Positions 8,629-16,769 of a stretch of 64,000 nt of DNA are shown here, piece after piece. Source of the stretch: Ramlibacter pallidus. GTDB lineage: Bacteria > Pseudomonadota > Gammaproteobacteria > Burkholderiales > Burkholderiaceae_C. The number at the start of each line of letters is the position of its first letter. Positions within the stretch are counted from its first letter, which is position 1. Where the stretch lies: contig NZ_JADDIV010000006.1 of NCBI RefSeq assembly GCF_015070875.1, positions 310,001 through 374,000 of the forward strand. Direction: 5' to 3'. The position numbers and the translations under genes are program-made. The notes under the pieces were generated by a model. The model was not told where the DNA came from and did no database searches. It was given only the letters and a program-made list of their open reading frames with translations.

Positions 8629-9621
8629 CTAGCCCAGCAGGTTGGCGAGCGTCAGCAGCGCCAGCAGCACCATCCACAGCACGACGGAGCGCCACACCAG
8701 GCCCACCACGCTGCGCAGGTGCGCGATCTCGGCTTCACGGCCCGGCGTGCTGACCGTGGCCGGTTCGGGCTCGGCGGCGAAGCCCGCGGGTTGCGTGCCG
8801 GTCGCGAAGGCCGCGGCAGGCTTCAGCATCTCGCCGCCCAGGCGCACGTTCACGGCCCCCGACGTCGCCGCAAGGATCACGCCGTCGTTGTCGTTCGGGA
8901 AGCGCTGCGCATGGTTGCGCCAGCAGTCGATCGCCTCCTCGAAGCTGCCGACCACGGCGAAGGCCACGGCGGTGATGCGCGCGGGCAGCCAGTCGACCGC
9001 GGCCCAGGCGCGCGCGGCGGCCGACTGGAGCGCTTCGCTCGCGGGTTGCGCGTGCGTGTGGTTGCGGTGCCGCCAGTAGCGCGCCACGAACTCCGCCATG
9101 CGGTACAGCACGGCGCCGGCCGGGCCGAAGCCGAAGGCGGCGAGCACCGAGAACCACGCGAGCACCCCGAACACATGGCGGTGCGCGGCCAGCACCGAGT
9201 ACTCGATGACGTGCCGCACGATCTCGCTGCGCGGCAGCTCGCTCGCGTCGACCCGCTGCCACTGCGCCAGCAGCTGGCGCGCGCGCATCTCGTCGCCGGC
9301 CTCGAGGGCGTCGCGGATGTCGGTGAAGTGGTGGCTGAACTGGCGGAAGCCCAGCGTGACGTACAGCACCAGCACGCTCCACACCATCGCCGCGGGCCAG
9401 CCGACGAGCGACAGCAGCGCCCAGTGGATGGCGCTCGCGAGCGCGGCCGGCCCCAGCACCGCCAGCACCCAGCAGACCCAGCCGTGCTGCGGCTTGCCGG
9501 CGTCGAAGTTGCGGCTGACCGCGCGGGCCCACACGCGCAGGCCGGAGTGCACGAGGTTGTGCGGACCCAGCGGACGCACCTGCTCGATCAGCAGGGCGAA
9601 CAGGATCGCGAAGAAGCTCAT
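8629..9621 (-). CDS. CobD/CbiB family membrane protein
   Basis: A 330-aa membrane protein that begins LFALLIEQVRPLG and has several hydrophobic segments (around 50-90, 165-190, 205-230 and at the C-terminal end). It resembles the CobD/CbiB cobalamin-biosynthesis family, but the Burkholderiales members of this branch are shorter-matched and usually sit away from cobalamin genes, as here. A true adenosylcobinamide-phosphate synthase role is not supported by context. The next gene upstream is the CoA pyrophosphatase, 36 nt away on the same strand. Confidence 0.75.
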   Translation of the reverse strand: MSFFAILFALLIEQVRPLGPHNLVHSGLRVWARAVSRNFDAGKPQHGWVCWVLAVLGPAALASAIHWALLSLVGWPAAMVWSVLVLYVTLGFRQFSHHFTDIRDALEAGDEMRARQLLAQWQRVDASELPRSEIVRHVIEYSVLAAHRHVFGVLAWFSVLAAFGFGPAGAVLYRMAEFVARYWRHRNHTHAQPASEALQSAAARAWAAVDWLPARITAVAFAVVGSFEEAIDCWRNHAQRFPNDNDGVILAATSGAVNVRLGGEMLKPAAAFATGTQPAGFAAEPEPATVSTPGREAEIAHLRSVVGLVWRSVVLWMVLLALLTLANLLG

Positions 9622-9657
9622 GGCCGGGGATGATAGCCGCCGGCCCCGGCGGAGTCC

Positions 9658-10374
9658 CTAGGCCGAAAGGAAGCGGTAGAAATTGCGCAACATCGCCGCC
9701 GTCGCGCCCCAGATGAAGCGCTCCTTGCCGCCCTCCTCGTAGGGCATGGAGAACCACTCCCGCCGCGTGCCGCTGAACTCGAACGCATGGCGCCGGTGGT
9801 GCCGCGGATCCATGAGGAAGTCGAGCGGCACCTCGAAGGCGTCGGCGACCTCGTGGGGATTGAGCGTGAGGCGGTAGTCCGGCTGCACCAGTGCCACCAC
9901 GGGCGTGATGACGAACATGGTGCCGGTCGTGTACGTGGGCATGGTGCCGATCACCTCGGCCCACTCGCGCTCCAGGCCGATCTCCTCGTGCGCTTCGCGC
10001 AACGCGGTGTGCGCCGCGTCGACGTCCGTGTCGTCCTGCTTGCCGCCGGGAAAGGCCACCTGGCCGGAATGCGTCGAGAGGTGCGCGGTGCGCTCGGTCA
10101 GCAGCACCGTCGGCCGGTCGCGCATGACGATCGGCACCAGCACCGAGGCCAGCGCGAGCTGCCGGTCGGTGAAGCGTTTCTCGGACCAGACTTCCGGCTC
10201 CCACGGCCGCGGCTCGGCGAAGCGCCGGCGCAGGGCCTCCGGCCCCAGCGCCTGGAGCGCGACCGGCGGCAGGTGCGCGTCCACGCCGAGCACCGGCACC
10301 TGCTTCGGATCGAAGTTGGGCAGCTTCGACAGCGGGGTGTCCGGCGGGATGGTGGCGGAGGGATCGATGGGCAT
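9658..10374 (-). CDS. CoA pyrophosphatase, Nudix hydrolase
   Basis: A 238-aa Nudix enzyme predicted to cleave CoA and its derivatives to 3',5'-ADP and phosphopantetheine. The CoA-branch signature LLTERTxxLSTHSGQVAFPGG directly precedes the Nudix box, whose core REAHEEIGL is clear. The spacing between GG and RE is two residues longer than the general Nudix pattern, as is normal in this branch. It begins 12 nt downstream of the rplS terminator, so it is either read through or has its own promoter. Confidence 0.88.
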   Translation of the reverse strand: MPIDPSATIPPDTPLSKLPNFDPKQVPVLGVDAHLPPVALQALGPEALRRRFAEPRPWEPEVWSEKRFTDRQLALASVLVPIVMRDRPTVLLTERTAHLSTHSGQVAFPGGKQDDTDVDAAHTALREAHEEIGLEREWAEVIGTMPTYTTGTMFVITPVVALVQPDYRLTLNPHEVADAFEVPLDFLMDPRHHRRHAFEFSGTRREWFSMPYEEGGKERFIWGATAAMLRNFYRFLSA

Positions 10375-10385
10375 GGTCGGAAACG

Positions 10386-10420
10386 AAAAAGCCGCCGCGA
10401 GCTCTGGGCCTGCGGCGGCT
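10386..10420 (-). terminator. intrinsic terminator of the rpsP-rplS operon
   Basis: On the minus strand an 8-9 bp GC stem (GCCGCCGC / GCGGCGGC) with a 13-nt loop is followed by TTTTT. It lies just after the rplS stop and closes the ribosomal operon. Confidence 0.8.
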
Positions 10421-10440
10421 GGTCGGAAGGCGTTCCCCGC

Positions 10441-10830
10441 TTATTCGGCGGCGGCGGCCTTCTCGCCCTTCTGGGAAAAGGCCAGCTTTTCCTTGATGCG
10501 GGCCGACTTGCCGCTGCGGTCGCGCAGGTAGTACAGCTTGGCGCGACGGACGTCGCCGCGGCGCTTGACTTCGATCTTGGCGATCAGCGGGCTGTAGGTC
10601 TGGAACGTGCGCTCCACGCCTTCGCCGCTGGAGATCTTGCGCACCGTGAAGGCGCTGTTCAGGCCGCGGTTGCGCTTGGCGATGACCACGCCTTCGTAGG
10701 CCTGGGCGCGCTTGCGGTTGCCTTCGACGACGTTGACGGAGACGATCACCGTGTCGCCGGGGGCGAACTCGGGGATGTTCTTGCCCAGGCGGGCGATTTC
10801 CTCTTGCTCGAGGGTCTGGATCAGGTTCAT
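10441..10830 (-). CDS. rplS: 50S ribosomal protein L19
   Basis: A 129-aa L19 at the 30S-50S interface. Conserved blocks are present: [54 protein letters not shown], and [22 protein letters not shown] (here [19 protein letters not shown]). The C-terminal tail ([21 protein letters not shown]) is longer than in E. coli and typical of betaproteobacteria. Last gene of the rpsP-rimM-trmD-rplS operon, separated from trmD by 112 nt that include a likely internal promoter. Confidence 0.97.
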   Translation of the reverse strand: MNLIQTLEQEEIARLGKNIPEFAPGDTVIVSVNVVEGNRKRAQAYEGVVIAKRNRGLNSAFTVRKISSGEGVERTFQTYSPLIAKIEVKRRGDVRRAKLYYLRDRSGKSARIKEKLAFSQKGEKAAAAE

Positions 10831-10883
10831 GAAGTTCTCGCGTCGATCGTGTCCGCGCTACACGGAAGGCCCTGCTTCGCGGG

Positions 10884-10900
10884 GCGACATCGGATGTCGC
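10884..10900. other. hairpin in the rplS leader
   Basis: A 7-bp stem (GCGACAT / ATGTCGC) with a 3-nt loop lies between trmD and rplS, 54 nt before the rplS ATG. No T-run follows. It could be a processing or mRNA-stability element. Confidence 0.35.
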
Positions 10901-10941
10901 TGCGGCTCGGACGGCCGGACAGAGGATCGGGAAAGCCCGGG

Positions 10942-10947
10942 ATTATA
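10942..10947 (-). promoter_or_regulatory. probable -10 box of an internal rplS promoter
   Basis: The minus strand reads CGGGCTATAATCCC, a perfect TATAAT that also contains the trmD stop codon. No good -35 hexamer is seen 17 nt upstream. The same GGCTATAATC context occurs ahead of rpsP, which supports it being a real promoter. Confidence 0.5.
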
Positions 10948-11686
10948 GCCCGGCGAGGAATTCCTCGTCCAGCCGTGTCAGGTGCCCCGCCGCGCGGGCG
11001 GCGGCGATCAGGTCGGGCCGGTGCTTCGCGGTGGTTTCCAGCCGCTGCCGGCGGCGCCAGGCCTCGATGCGGGCGTGGTGGCCGGACAGCAGTTCCTCCG
11101 GCACCCTCACGCCGTTCCACTCCTCCGGCCGGGTGTAGTGCGGGCAATCCAGCAGGCCGTCGAGGGCGGGGTTGAAGCTGTCCTCCTGGTGGCTGCCGGC
11201 GTCGTTCAGGACGCCGGGCTGCAGGCGCGCGACCGCGTCGAGCAGCGCCATCGCCGCGATCTCCCCGCCGGAAAGCACGAAGTCGCCGAGGCTCAGTTGC
11301 ACGTCCACGTGGGCATCGATGAAGCGCTGGTCGACGCCTTCGTAGCGCCCGCACAGGAGGATGGCCCCTGCGCTGGCGGACCAGCGCTCGACGCCGGCGT
11401 GGTCGATGCGTTCGCCGATGGGGGAGAAGAGGACGACGGGCGCGGCGTCCACGCGTTGCGCGCGCACCGCCGCCAGGCACCTGGCCAGCGGCTCGGCCAG
11501 CATCACCATGCCCGGGCCACCGCCGAAGGGCCGGTCGTCCACCCGGCGGTAGTTGCCTTCCGCGAAATCGCGCAGGTTCCACAGGCGGACGTCCACCTGC
11601 TTCGCCTCGTAGGCGCGACGGGTCACGCCCGCGGCGAGGAAAGGCGCGAACAGTTCCGGGAACAGGGTGACGACGTCGAAGCGCAT
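10943..11686 (-). CDS. trmD: tRNA (guanine-N1-)-methyltransferase
   Basis: A 247-aa SPOUT-family enzyme that makes m1G37 in tRNAs and prevents +1 frameshifting. Recognisable parts: the start [35 protein letters not shown], and the trefoil-knot segment [21 protein letters not shown] with PGVL after it. Length is normal. It starts 10 nt after rimM, inside the conserved operon. Confidence 0.97.
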   Translation of the reverse strand: MRFDVVTLFPELFAPFLAAGVTRRAYEAKQVDVRLWNLRDFAEGNYRRVDDRPFGGGPGMVMLAEPLARCLAAVRAQRVDAAPVVLFSPIGERIDHAGVERWSASAGAILLCGRYEGVDQRFIDAHVDVQLSLGDFVLSGGEIAAMALLDAVARLQPGVLNDAGSHQEDSFNPALDGLLDCPHYTRPEEWNGVRVPEELLSGHHARIEAWRRRQRLETTAKHRPDLIAAARAAGHLTRLDEEFLAGL

Positions 11687-11696
11687 CGCGCCGCAG

Positions 11697-12290
11697 TCAG
11701 TAGTCGGGCTGCCAGTCGACGGTGATGCGCCGCGCTTCCAGGTCGACCCCGTCGACGTAGGCGGACACGAAGGGCAGCATGCGTTCCAGGGGCTTGCCGT
11801 CCTCCTGGTACTCCACCACCAGCACCGTCTGCGGGCCGGTGGACAGCAGGTCGCGCACCACGCCCAGGTGGACGCCTTCGCGGTTCACCACGTCCAGCCC
11901 GAGCAGGTCGACCCAGTAGTACTCGTCCTTGTCCGCGGTGGGGAAGGAGGAGCGGGGGACGAACACGCGGGCGCCGCGCAGCATTTCGGCCGTGCCGCGG
12001 TCTTCCACGCCGTCGGCGCGGGCCACCACGGAATCGGAATGCTCCTTCGCCTCGCGCACGCGCAGCAGCACCGTGCCGGAAAAGGCGGCGACGCCTCTTT
12101 CGGTCGGTTGCAGGAACCAGCGCTTGGAGGAGAACAGCGCCTGGGGGTCGGCGCTGTGGGGCAGGACCTTGAGCCAGCCCTTGACGCCCCAGGCATCGAG
12201 GATGCGCCCGACTTCGACGGCGTCGGCGGGGAGATCCGCCGGTTCGATGTCCGCGGGGAGCGTGGCTCCCGGACGGCCGGGCGCGGCCAT
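11697..12290 (-). CDS. rimM: ribosome maturation factor RimM
   Basis: A 197-aa 30S assembly factor that binds S19. The N-terminal RimM beta-barrel begins at [18 protein letters not shown], and the PRC-barrel half includes [18 protein letters not shown] and [17 protein letters not shown]. The first 20 residues ([16 protein letters not shown]) are a low-complexity extension, so a start slightly downstream is possible. It lies 8 nt after rpsP. Confidence 0.95.
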   Translation of the reverse strand: MAAPGRPGATLPADIEPADLPADAVEVGRILDAWGVKGWLKVLPHSADPQALFSSKRWFLQPTERGVAAFSGTVLLRVREAKEHSDSVVARADGVEDRGTAEMLRGARVFVPRSSFPTADKDEYYWVDLLGLDVVNREGVHLGVVRDLLSTGPQTVLVVEYQEDGKPLERMLPFVSAYVDGVDLEARRITVDWQPDY

Positions 12291-12298
12291 GCCCCAGC

Positions 12299-12568
12299 TC
12301 AGGCGGCCGCGGGAGCGGCGGCGGCCGTGGTGGCGCCCTGCTTCAGCAGGCGTTCCACCGTCGGCGACGCCTGGGCGCCGACGCCGCGCCAGTGGGTCAG
12401 GCGGTCCTGCGCCACGCGCAGCTTTTCCTCGCCATCCTTGGCCAGCGGGTTGTAGAAACCCAGGCGCTCGATGAAGCGGCCGTCACGGCGCACGCGCTTG
12501 TCCGCGACGACGATGTTGTAGAACGGACGGCTCTTGGAGCCGCCACGGGAGAGTCGAATGACGACCAT
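12299..12568 (-). CDS. rpsP: 30S ribosomal protein S16
   Basis: An 89-aa S16 with the classic start [23 protein letters not shown] and the [14 protein letters not shown] block. The Ala-rich tail ([10 protein letters not shown]) is common in this lineage. First gene of the operon, with a leader of about 100 nt from the predicted promoter. Confidence 0.97.
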   Translation of the reverse strand: MVVIRLSRGGSKSRPFYNIVVADKRVRRDGRFIERLGFYNPLAKDGEEKLRVAQDRLTHWRGVGAQASPTVERLLKQGATTAAAAPAAA

Positions 12569-12679
12569 GATTTATCCTTCGGGTGGATCAGCTACGCCCA
12601 AACGGCGAGCTTCGAATGTTCTTCCAGCGTTGAGACACGCGACTGGCCACCCGGCCAGCGACACGCCGAAAAGCCCGCG

Positions 12680-12685
12680 ATTATA
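12680..12685 (-). promoter_or_regulatory. probable -10 box of the rpsP operon promoter
   Basis: The minus strand carries TATAAT within GGCTATAATCGC, about 112 nt before the rpsP ATG. The -35 region is weak. The box lies 14 nt before the divergent acetyltransferase ATG at 12699. Confidence 0.5.
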
Positions 12686-12698
12686 GCCTTTTGCCGCC

Positions 12699-13232
12699 AT
12701 GCTCATCCTCCGCCCCAGCACCGACGCCGACGTGCCCGCCATCACGGCCATCTACGCCCACCATGTCCTGCATGGCACGGGCACCTTCGAGACCACCCCG
12801 CCCACCGAGCAGGACATGACCACGCGCCGGCTCGACGTGTTGGCGCGCGGGCTGCCCTACCTGGTGGCCGAACAGGGGGGCAAGGTGCTCGGGTTCGCCT
12901 ACTGCCAGTGGTTCAAGCCGCGGCCGGCCTACCGCTATTCGGCCGAGGATTCGATCTACCTGCACGCCGACGCCGCGGGCCAGGGGCTGGGCAAGAAGCT
13001 GCTGGCCGACCTCGTGCAGCAGGCCGAGGCGGCCGGCGTGCGCAAGCTGATCGCGGTGATCGGCGACTCGGCCAATGCGGGCTCGATCGGCGTGCACCGC
13101 TCGCTGGGCTTCAGCAAGGTGGGCGTGATCCAGTCCTGCGGCTGGAAGTTCGGACGCTGGCTGGACATCGTGCTGATGGAGAAGTCCATCGGCGAGGGCG
13201 ACCGCACGCCGCCGGAAACGCCCGCCCCATGA
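12699..13232 (+). CDS. GNAT N-acetyltransferase, phosphinothricin-acetyltransferase-like
   Basis: A 177-aa acetyl-CoA-dependent acetyltransferase. The start LRPSTDADVPAITAIYAHHVLHGTGTFE and the blocks YRYSAEDSIYLH, GQGLGKKLL (acetyl-CoA loop), IAVIGDSANAGSIGVHRSLGF and FGRWLDIVLME match the PAT/Bar/YncA branch. Members acetylate phosphinothricin, methionine sulfoximine or other amines; the natural substrate here is unknown. Its last 4 nt overlap the next gene (ATGA). Confidence 0.85.
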   Translation: MLILRPSTDADVPAITAIYAHHVLHGTGTFETTPPTEQDMTTRRLDVLARGLPYLVAEQGGKVLGFAYCQWFKPRPAYRYSAEDSIYLHADAAGQGLGKKLLADLVQQAEAAGVRKLIAVIGDSANAGSIGVHRSLGFSKVGVIQSCGWKFGRWLDIVLMEKSIGEGDRTPPETPAP

Positions 13233-13675
13233 AGAGCAAGACCGTCGCCGCCTGGCTGGCGCTGGTGGGCGGGCCGCTGGGCCTGCACCGCTTCTACCTG
13301 CGCGGCCTGGGCGACATGATCGGGTGGCTGCTGCCGATCCCGACGGCGCTCGGGCTCTACGGGCTGGAGCGCGTGCAGGAGTACGGGCAGGACGACGTGC
13401 TCTCGTGGCTGCTGGTGCCGCTGCTCGGTTTCACCTTCGCCGGCTGCTGCCTCACCGCCATCGTCTACGGGCTCATGGCGCGCGAGAAGTGGAACGCACG
13501 CTTCAACCCTTCGCTGCCCGAGGATGCCGAACCGGGCGGCACGCATTGGGGCACCATCTTCGCCATCGTCGCCGCGCTGATGATCGGCGCCGGCGTGCTG
13601 ATGGCGAGCATCGCCTTCAGCTTCCAGCGCTACTTCGAATACCAGGTCGAGGAAGGCCGCCGCATCTCGCAATGA
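13229..13675 (+). CDS. TM2 domain membrane protein
   Basis: A 148-aa protein. The N-terminal TM2-type unit has the characteristic GGPLGLHRFYLRGLGDMIGWLLP run (about residues 14-36), followed by further hydrophobic segments at about 60-80 and 110-130. TM2 proteins are small inner-membrane proteins without an established enzymatic role. It is coupled by a 4-nt overlap to the acetyltransferase before it and lies 7 nt before the one after it, so the three probably form one operon. Confidence 0.75.
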   Translation: MKSKTVAAWLALVGGPLGLHRFYLRGLGDMIGWLLPIPTALGLYGLERVQEYGQDDVLSWLLVPLLGFTFAGCCLTAIVYGLMAREKWNARFNPSLPEDAEPGGTHWGTIFAIVAALMIGAGVLMASIAFSFQRYFEYQVEEGRRISQ

Positions 13676-13682
13676 GGTTCCC

Positions 13683-14207
13683 ATGACCGACGCCGCCGAA
13701 GTCCAGATCCGCAGTGCCGAGCCCTCGGACGCCGAAGGCATCTCCGCCCTGCTCGGCACGCCGGGCACGATGGAGGGCACGCTGCAATTACCGGACATGC
13801 CCGTGGCGCTGCGCGTCGAGATGCACCAGCGCGTGGACCCGTACAGCTGCCGGCTGGTCGCGGTGGCGAACGGCGAGGTGGTCGGCTGGGCCGCGCTGCA
13901 CGGCATGAATGCAGGCCTGCGGCGGGCGCACGTGCGGCTGCTGGCCATCGCGCTCGCACCGCAGTGGCAGGGCCGCGGCGTCGGCCGCCGGCTGATGGAG
14001 CGCCTGCTGGACTGGGCAGACCGCTGGGCCGGCGTGCTCCGCATCGAGCTGAACGTGCACGCCGACAACGAGCACGCGATCGCGCTGTACCGCAGCCTGG
14101 GCTTCGTCGAGGAAGGCCGGCACCGCGGGTACGTGCTGAAGGACGGGCGCTATTCGGACGCGCTCACGATGGCGCGGCTGCACCCGAACCCACCGGCGAT
14201 CGGCTGA
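13683..14207 (+). CDS. GNAT N-acetyltransferase
   Basis: A 174-aa GNAT enzyme. Visible are the N-terminal RSAEPSDAEGISALL unit, an acetyl-CoA loop QWQGRGVGRRLMERLLDWAD (about residues 98-117), the LNVHADNEHAIALYRSLGFVEEGRHRGYVLKDG block, and YSDALTMARL at the end. This pattern is seen in YhhY- or L-amino-acid-acetyltransferase-like members. Substrate unknown. The gene ends 17 nt before the large inverted repeat at 14225. Confidence 0.82.
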   Translation: MTDAAEVQIRSAEPSDAEGISALLGTPGTMEGTLQLPDMPVALRVEMHQRVDPYSCRLVAVANGEVVGWAALHGMNAGLRRAHVRLLAIALAPQWQGRGVGRRLMERLLDWADRWAGVLRIELNVHADNEHAIALYRSLGFVEEGRHRGYVLKDGRYSDALTMARLHPNPPAIG

Positions 14208-14224
14208 AGCGACCTCCCGGGCAC

Positions 14225-14632
14225 CGTCATCCCCGCGGAGGCGGGGACCCAGGGCTCCGGCACCGTGGGCCGACAGGCCCACTCCCGCCCTCGAACGTCG
14301 CGGCAGGCGGCGGGCGGTGCCGGCCCGCAGTCAGGGGCCTCGGCTGGAAGGCTGTTCCCGGCGGCGAAGCAGGGCTACGAGAGCGCGCAGCGCGGATCGA
14401 GCACTGCGACTGTCTCATTTTTCCGGGCATTTGCTTGAACGGAGAGTTTGCCGCGCGCGGCAAACTCGCAGTGAGTTTGGCCGGATCGACGCCGGGAACA
14501 GCCTTCCAGCGCACCCGGAACGAAGCGTCAGCGAAGTGCAGGGCGAGGCACCGCGGGACGGCACCGCCCGCCGCCTGCCGCGACGCACCCCGGATGCGGG
14601 AGCCCTGGATTCCCGCCTCCGCGGGAATGACG
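14225..14632. repeat. 408-bp nested inverted-repeat element
   Basis: Three pairs of inverted arms are nested: 14225-14256 with 14601-14632 (29/32 matches, same core as the repeat at 3046), 14296-14322 with 14559-14585 (27/27), and 14344-14363 with 14490-14509 (20/20). A separate perfect 24-bp palindrome lies inside. The whole fills the gap between the acetyltransferase and the phosphate transporter genes. No convincing coding frame is seen in it; the frames present translate the repeats. It resembles a composite REP cluster or MITE-like element and could fold into a long hairpin RNA. Confidence 0.8.
14444..14467. repeat. perfect 24-bp palindrome inside the inverted-repeat element
   Basis: GAGTTTGCCGCG is followed directly by its exact reverse complement. 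It is off-centre relative to the outer arms (centre about 14455 against about 14428), so it is an independent piece of the element. No T-run follows on either strand. Confidence 0.8.
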
Positions 14633-14665
14633 GGGGCGCGGGAAGGGCGGGCGGGGTCTCCCGGC

Positions 14666-15676
14666 CTAGAAGATCTGCAGCGAGATCCAGTACGCGATCG
14701 CCGCCACGAACGCACTGGCCGGGATCGTCAGGACCCAGGCCCACACGATGTTGCCGGCGACGCCCCAGCGCACGGCGCTCATGCGGTGCGTGGAGCCCAC
14801 GCCGACGATGGCACCTGTGATGGTGTGCGTGGTCGACACGGGGATGCCCAGGGAGGTGGCGATGAAGAGCGTCAGCGCCCCGCCGGTCTCGGCGCAGAAG
14901 CCGCCCACCGGCTTGAGCTTGGTGATCTTCTGGCCCATGGTCTTCACGATGCGCCAGCCGCCGAACATGGTGCCCATCGCGATGGCCACGTAGCAGGAAA
15001 TGATCACCCACGCCGGGGGCGACTCGGCGCCCGTGGCGACGTAGCCGGTGGCGATCAGCAGCATCCAGATGATGCCGATCGTCTTCTGCGCGTCATTGCC
15101 GCCGTGGCCCAGGCTGTAAGCGCCGGCGGACACCAGCTGCAGCCGCCGGAACCACTTGTCCACGCGCGAAGGCCGCGTGTTGCGGAAGATGTTGGACACC
15201 AGCACCATCATCAGCGAGCCGAGCAGGAAGCCGAGGGTCGGCGAGATGAAGATGAAGACGACCGTCTTCCAGATGCCGGTGGCGATGAGCGCCCCCGCGC
15301 CGGACTTGGCGATGACCGCACCCACGATGCCGCCGATGAGCGCATGCGAGGAGCTGCTCGGGATGCCGTACCACCAGGTGATGACGTTCCAGGTGATCGC
15401 GCCGACCAGCGCGCCGAACACCACGTGCGTGTTCACGACACCGGGCTCGACGATCCCCTTGCCCACCGTCGCCGCGACGCTCAGGTGGAAGATGAAGATC
15501 GCGATGAAGTTGAAGAAGGCGGCGAACACCACGGCCTGCGTCGGCCGCAGGACGCCGGTGGACACGACCGTGGCGATCGAATTCGCGGCATCGTGGAAGC
15601 CGTTCATGAAGTCGAACAGCAGCGCGACGGCCACCAGCATGATCACGACCCACAGGGCCGCCTGCGAGACTTCCAT
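14666..15676 (-). CDS. low-affinity inorganic phosphate transporter, PiT family
   Basis: A 336-aa inner-membrane phosphate:cation symporter. Both PiT signature repeats are visible: FDFMNGFHDAANSIATVVSTGVL near residues 23-45 and the second-half segment with GGNDAQKTIGIIW, and STTHTITGAIVGVG near residue 280. About ten hydrophobic segments are present. It follows the DUF47 gene by 12 nt, the standard Pit/Pit-accessory arrangement. Confidence 0.93.
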   Translation of the reverse strand: MEVSQAALWVVIMLVAVALLFDFMNGFHDAANSIATVVSTGVLRPTQAVVFAAFFNFIAIFIFHLSVAATVGKGIVEPGVVNTHVVFGALVGAITWNVITWWYGIPSSSSHALIGGIVGAVIAKSGAGALIATGIWKTVVFIFISPTLGFLLGSLMMVLVSNIFRNTRPSRVDKWFRRLQLVSAGAYSLGHGGNDAQKTIGIIWMLLIATGYVATGAESPPAWVIISCYVAIAMGTMFGGWRIVKTMGQKITKLKPVGGFCAETGGALTLFIATSLGIPVSTTHTITGAIVGVGSTHRMSAVRWGVAGNIVWAWVLTIPASAFVAAIAYWISLQIF

Positions 15677-15688
15677 GGCGCGCCGCCC

Positions 15689-16336
15689 TCAGGAGTTCTC
15701 GAGGACGATGCCCTCGACGACGTTGGCGACGTCCTCGCACTTGTCGGTGATCGTCTCCAGCAGCTCGTAGATGGCCTTGAGCTTGATCACCTCGCGTACG
15801 TCCGGCTCCTCCCGGAACAGCTTGCTCATCGCCGACCGCATCACGCGGTCGGCGTCGGACTCGAGCTTGTCGATCTCCTCGCAAGTCTTCAGCGCGGCGA
15901 CAGCGGTGTCGTGGTCCGACAGCTTGCCGAGGAAGCCGACGGCTTCCTTCACGCGTTCGCAGCAGCGCACGCTGAGGTCGGTCAGGCGGGTGATCTCCTC
16001 GGTCATGTGCCGCACGTCGTACAGCGCCATGGTCTCGGCCGAGTCCTGGATCAGGTCGGCCACGTCGTCCATGGTGTTGATCAGCGTGTGGATCTGCTCG
16101 CGGTCGATCGGCGTGATGAAGGTGGAGTGGATCAGCCGGTTGACTTCCTGCGTCACCTTGTCGGCCGAACGCTCGGCGTGGTCGACTTCGCGATTGTACT
16201 GCTCGCGCAGGTTCACGTCGTTGTAGTTCGCCACCAGGTTGCGGAACGCGTGGGCGCCCTCGACCATGCGCTCGGCATGCTGGTTGAACATCTCGAAGAA
16301 GTTGCCTTCTCGCGGGAGCAGTTTCTTGAAGAGCAT
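15689..16336 (-). CDS. DUF47 (PhoU-like) Pit accessory protein
   Basis: A 215-aa all-helical protein of the DUF47/PhoU-like group. Recognisable blocks: FFEMFNQHAERMVEGAH, REQYNREVDHAERSADKVTQEVNRLIHSTFITPIDREQIHTL, and the C-terminal LKAIYELLETITDKCEDVANVVEGIVLENS. Proteins of this kind partner with PiT transporters and are thought to regulate or assist them. First gene of a two-gene operon with the transporter. Confidence 0.92.
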   Translation of the reverse strand: MLFKKLLPREGNFFEMFNQHAERMVEGAHAFRNLVANYNDVNLREQYNREVDHAERSADKVTQEVNRLIHSTFITPIDREQIHTLINTMDDVADLIQDSAETMALYDVRHMTEEITRLTDLSVRCCERVKEAVGFLGKLSDHDTAVAALKTCEEIDKLESDADRVMRSAMSKLFREEPDVREVIKLKAIYELLETITDKCEDVANVVEGIVLENS

Positions 16337-16397
16337 GGGCGCCCCTGGACGGGTTCTTTTGTGACGGTTTCGTGACGAGTGTACCTGCCGCCCCCCG

Positions 16398-16769
16398 TCA
16401 CGCGTTGCGGAATATGAAATAGACGGCGCCCACCATGCACAGCGCCGCCCACAGGTAGTCCAGCTTCAGCGGCTCCTTGAGGTACAGCACCGCGAACGGG
16501 ACGAACACGGCCAGCGTGATCACTTCCTGCATGATCTTGAGCTGGCCGACGCTGAAGCCGGCCTGCAGGTGGCCGATGCGGTTGGCCGGCACCTGCAGCA
16601 GGTACTCCGCCAGGGCGATGCCCCAGCTGATGAAGGCGGCCGTGTACCAGGGCGCGGTGGCCAGGTTCTTCAGGTGGCCGTACCACGCGATCGTCATGAA
16701 GACGTTGGACGCGACCAGCAGCAGCACCGTCTGCAGCGACAGGGGAACCATGGAGGAAAGGGCGTTCAT
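16398..16769 (-). CDS. DMT-superfamily small membrane protein (DUF486)
   Basis: A 123-aa protein with four hydrophobic segments. The sequence around IAWYGHLKNLA, ISWGIALAEYLLQVPANRIGH and LKIMQEVITLAVFVPFAVLYLKEPL matches the DUF486 family, a half-size relative of drug/metabolite transporters. Function unknown. Its ATG (16767-16769) shares a CATG with the start codon of the divergent pseudouridine synthase; an internal ATG 18 nt on is the alternative start. Confidence 0.85.
   Translation of the reverse strand: MNALSSMVPLSLQTVLLLVASNVFMTIAWYGHLKNLATAPWYTAAFISWGIALAEYLLQVPANRIGHLQAGFSVGQLKIMQEVITLAVFVPFAVLYLKEPLKLDYLWAALCMVGAVYFIFRNA

Noticed and set aside
14227..14715. A 162-codon minus-strand frame within the inverted repeat
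   Set aside because: Its protein contains translated repeat (VIPAEAGIQ-type sequence), a common artefact of REP elements. No ribosome site or family match is evident.
13964..16375. An 803-codon plus-strand frame crossing the repeat element and the Pit/DUF47 genes
   Set aside because: It joins out-of-frame parts of an acetyltransferase, the inverted repeat and antisense of two known genes.
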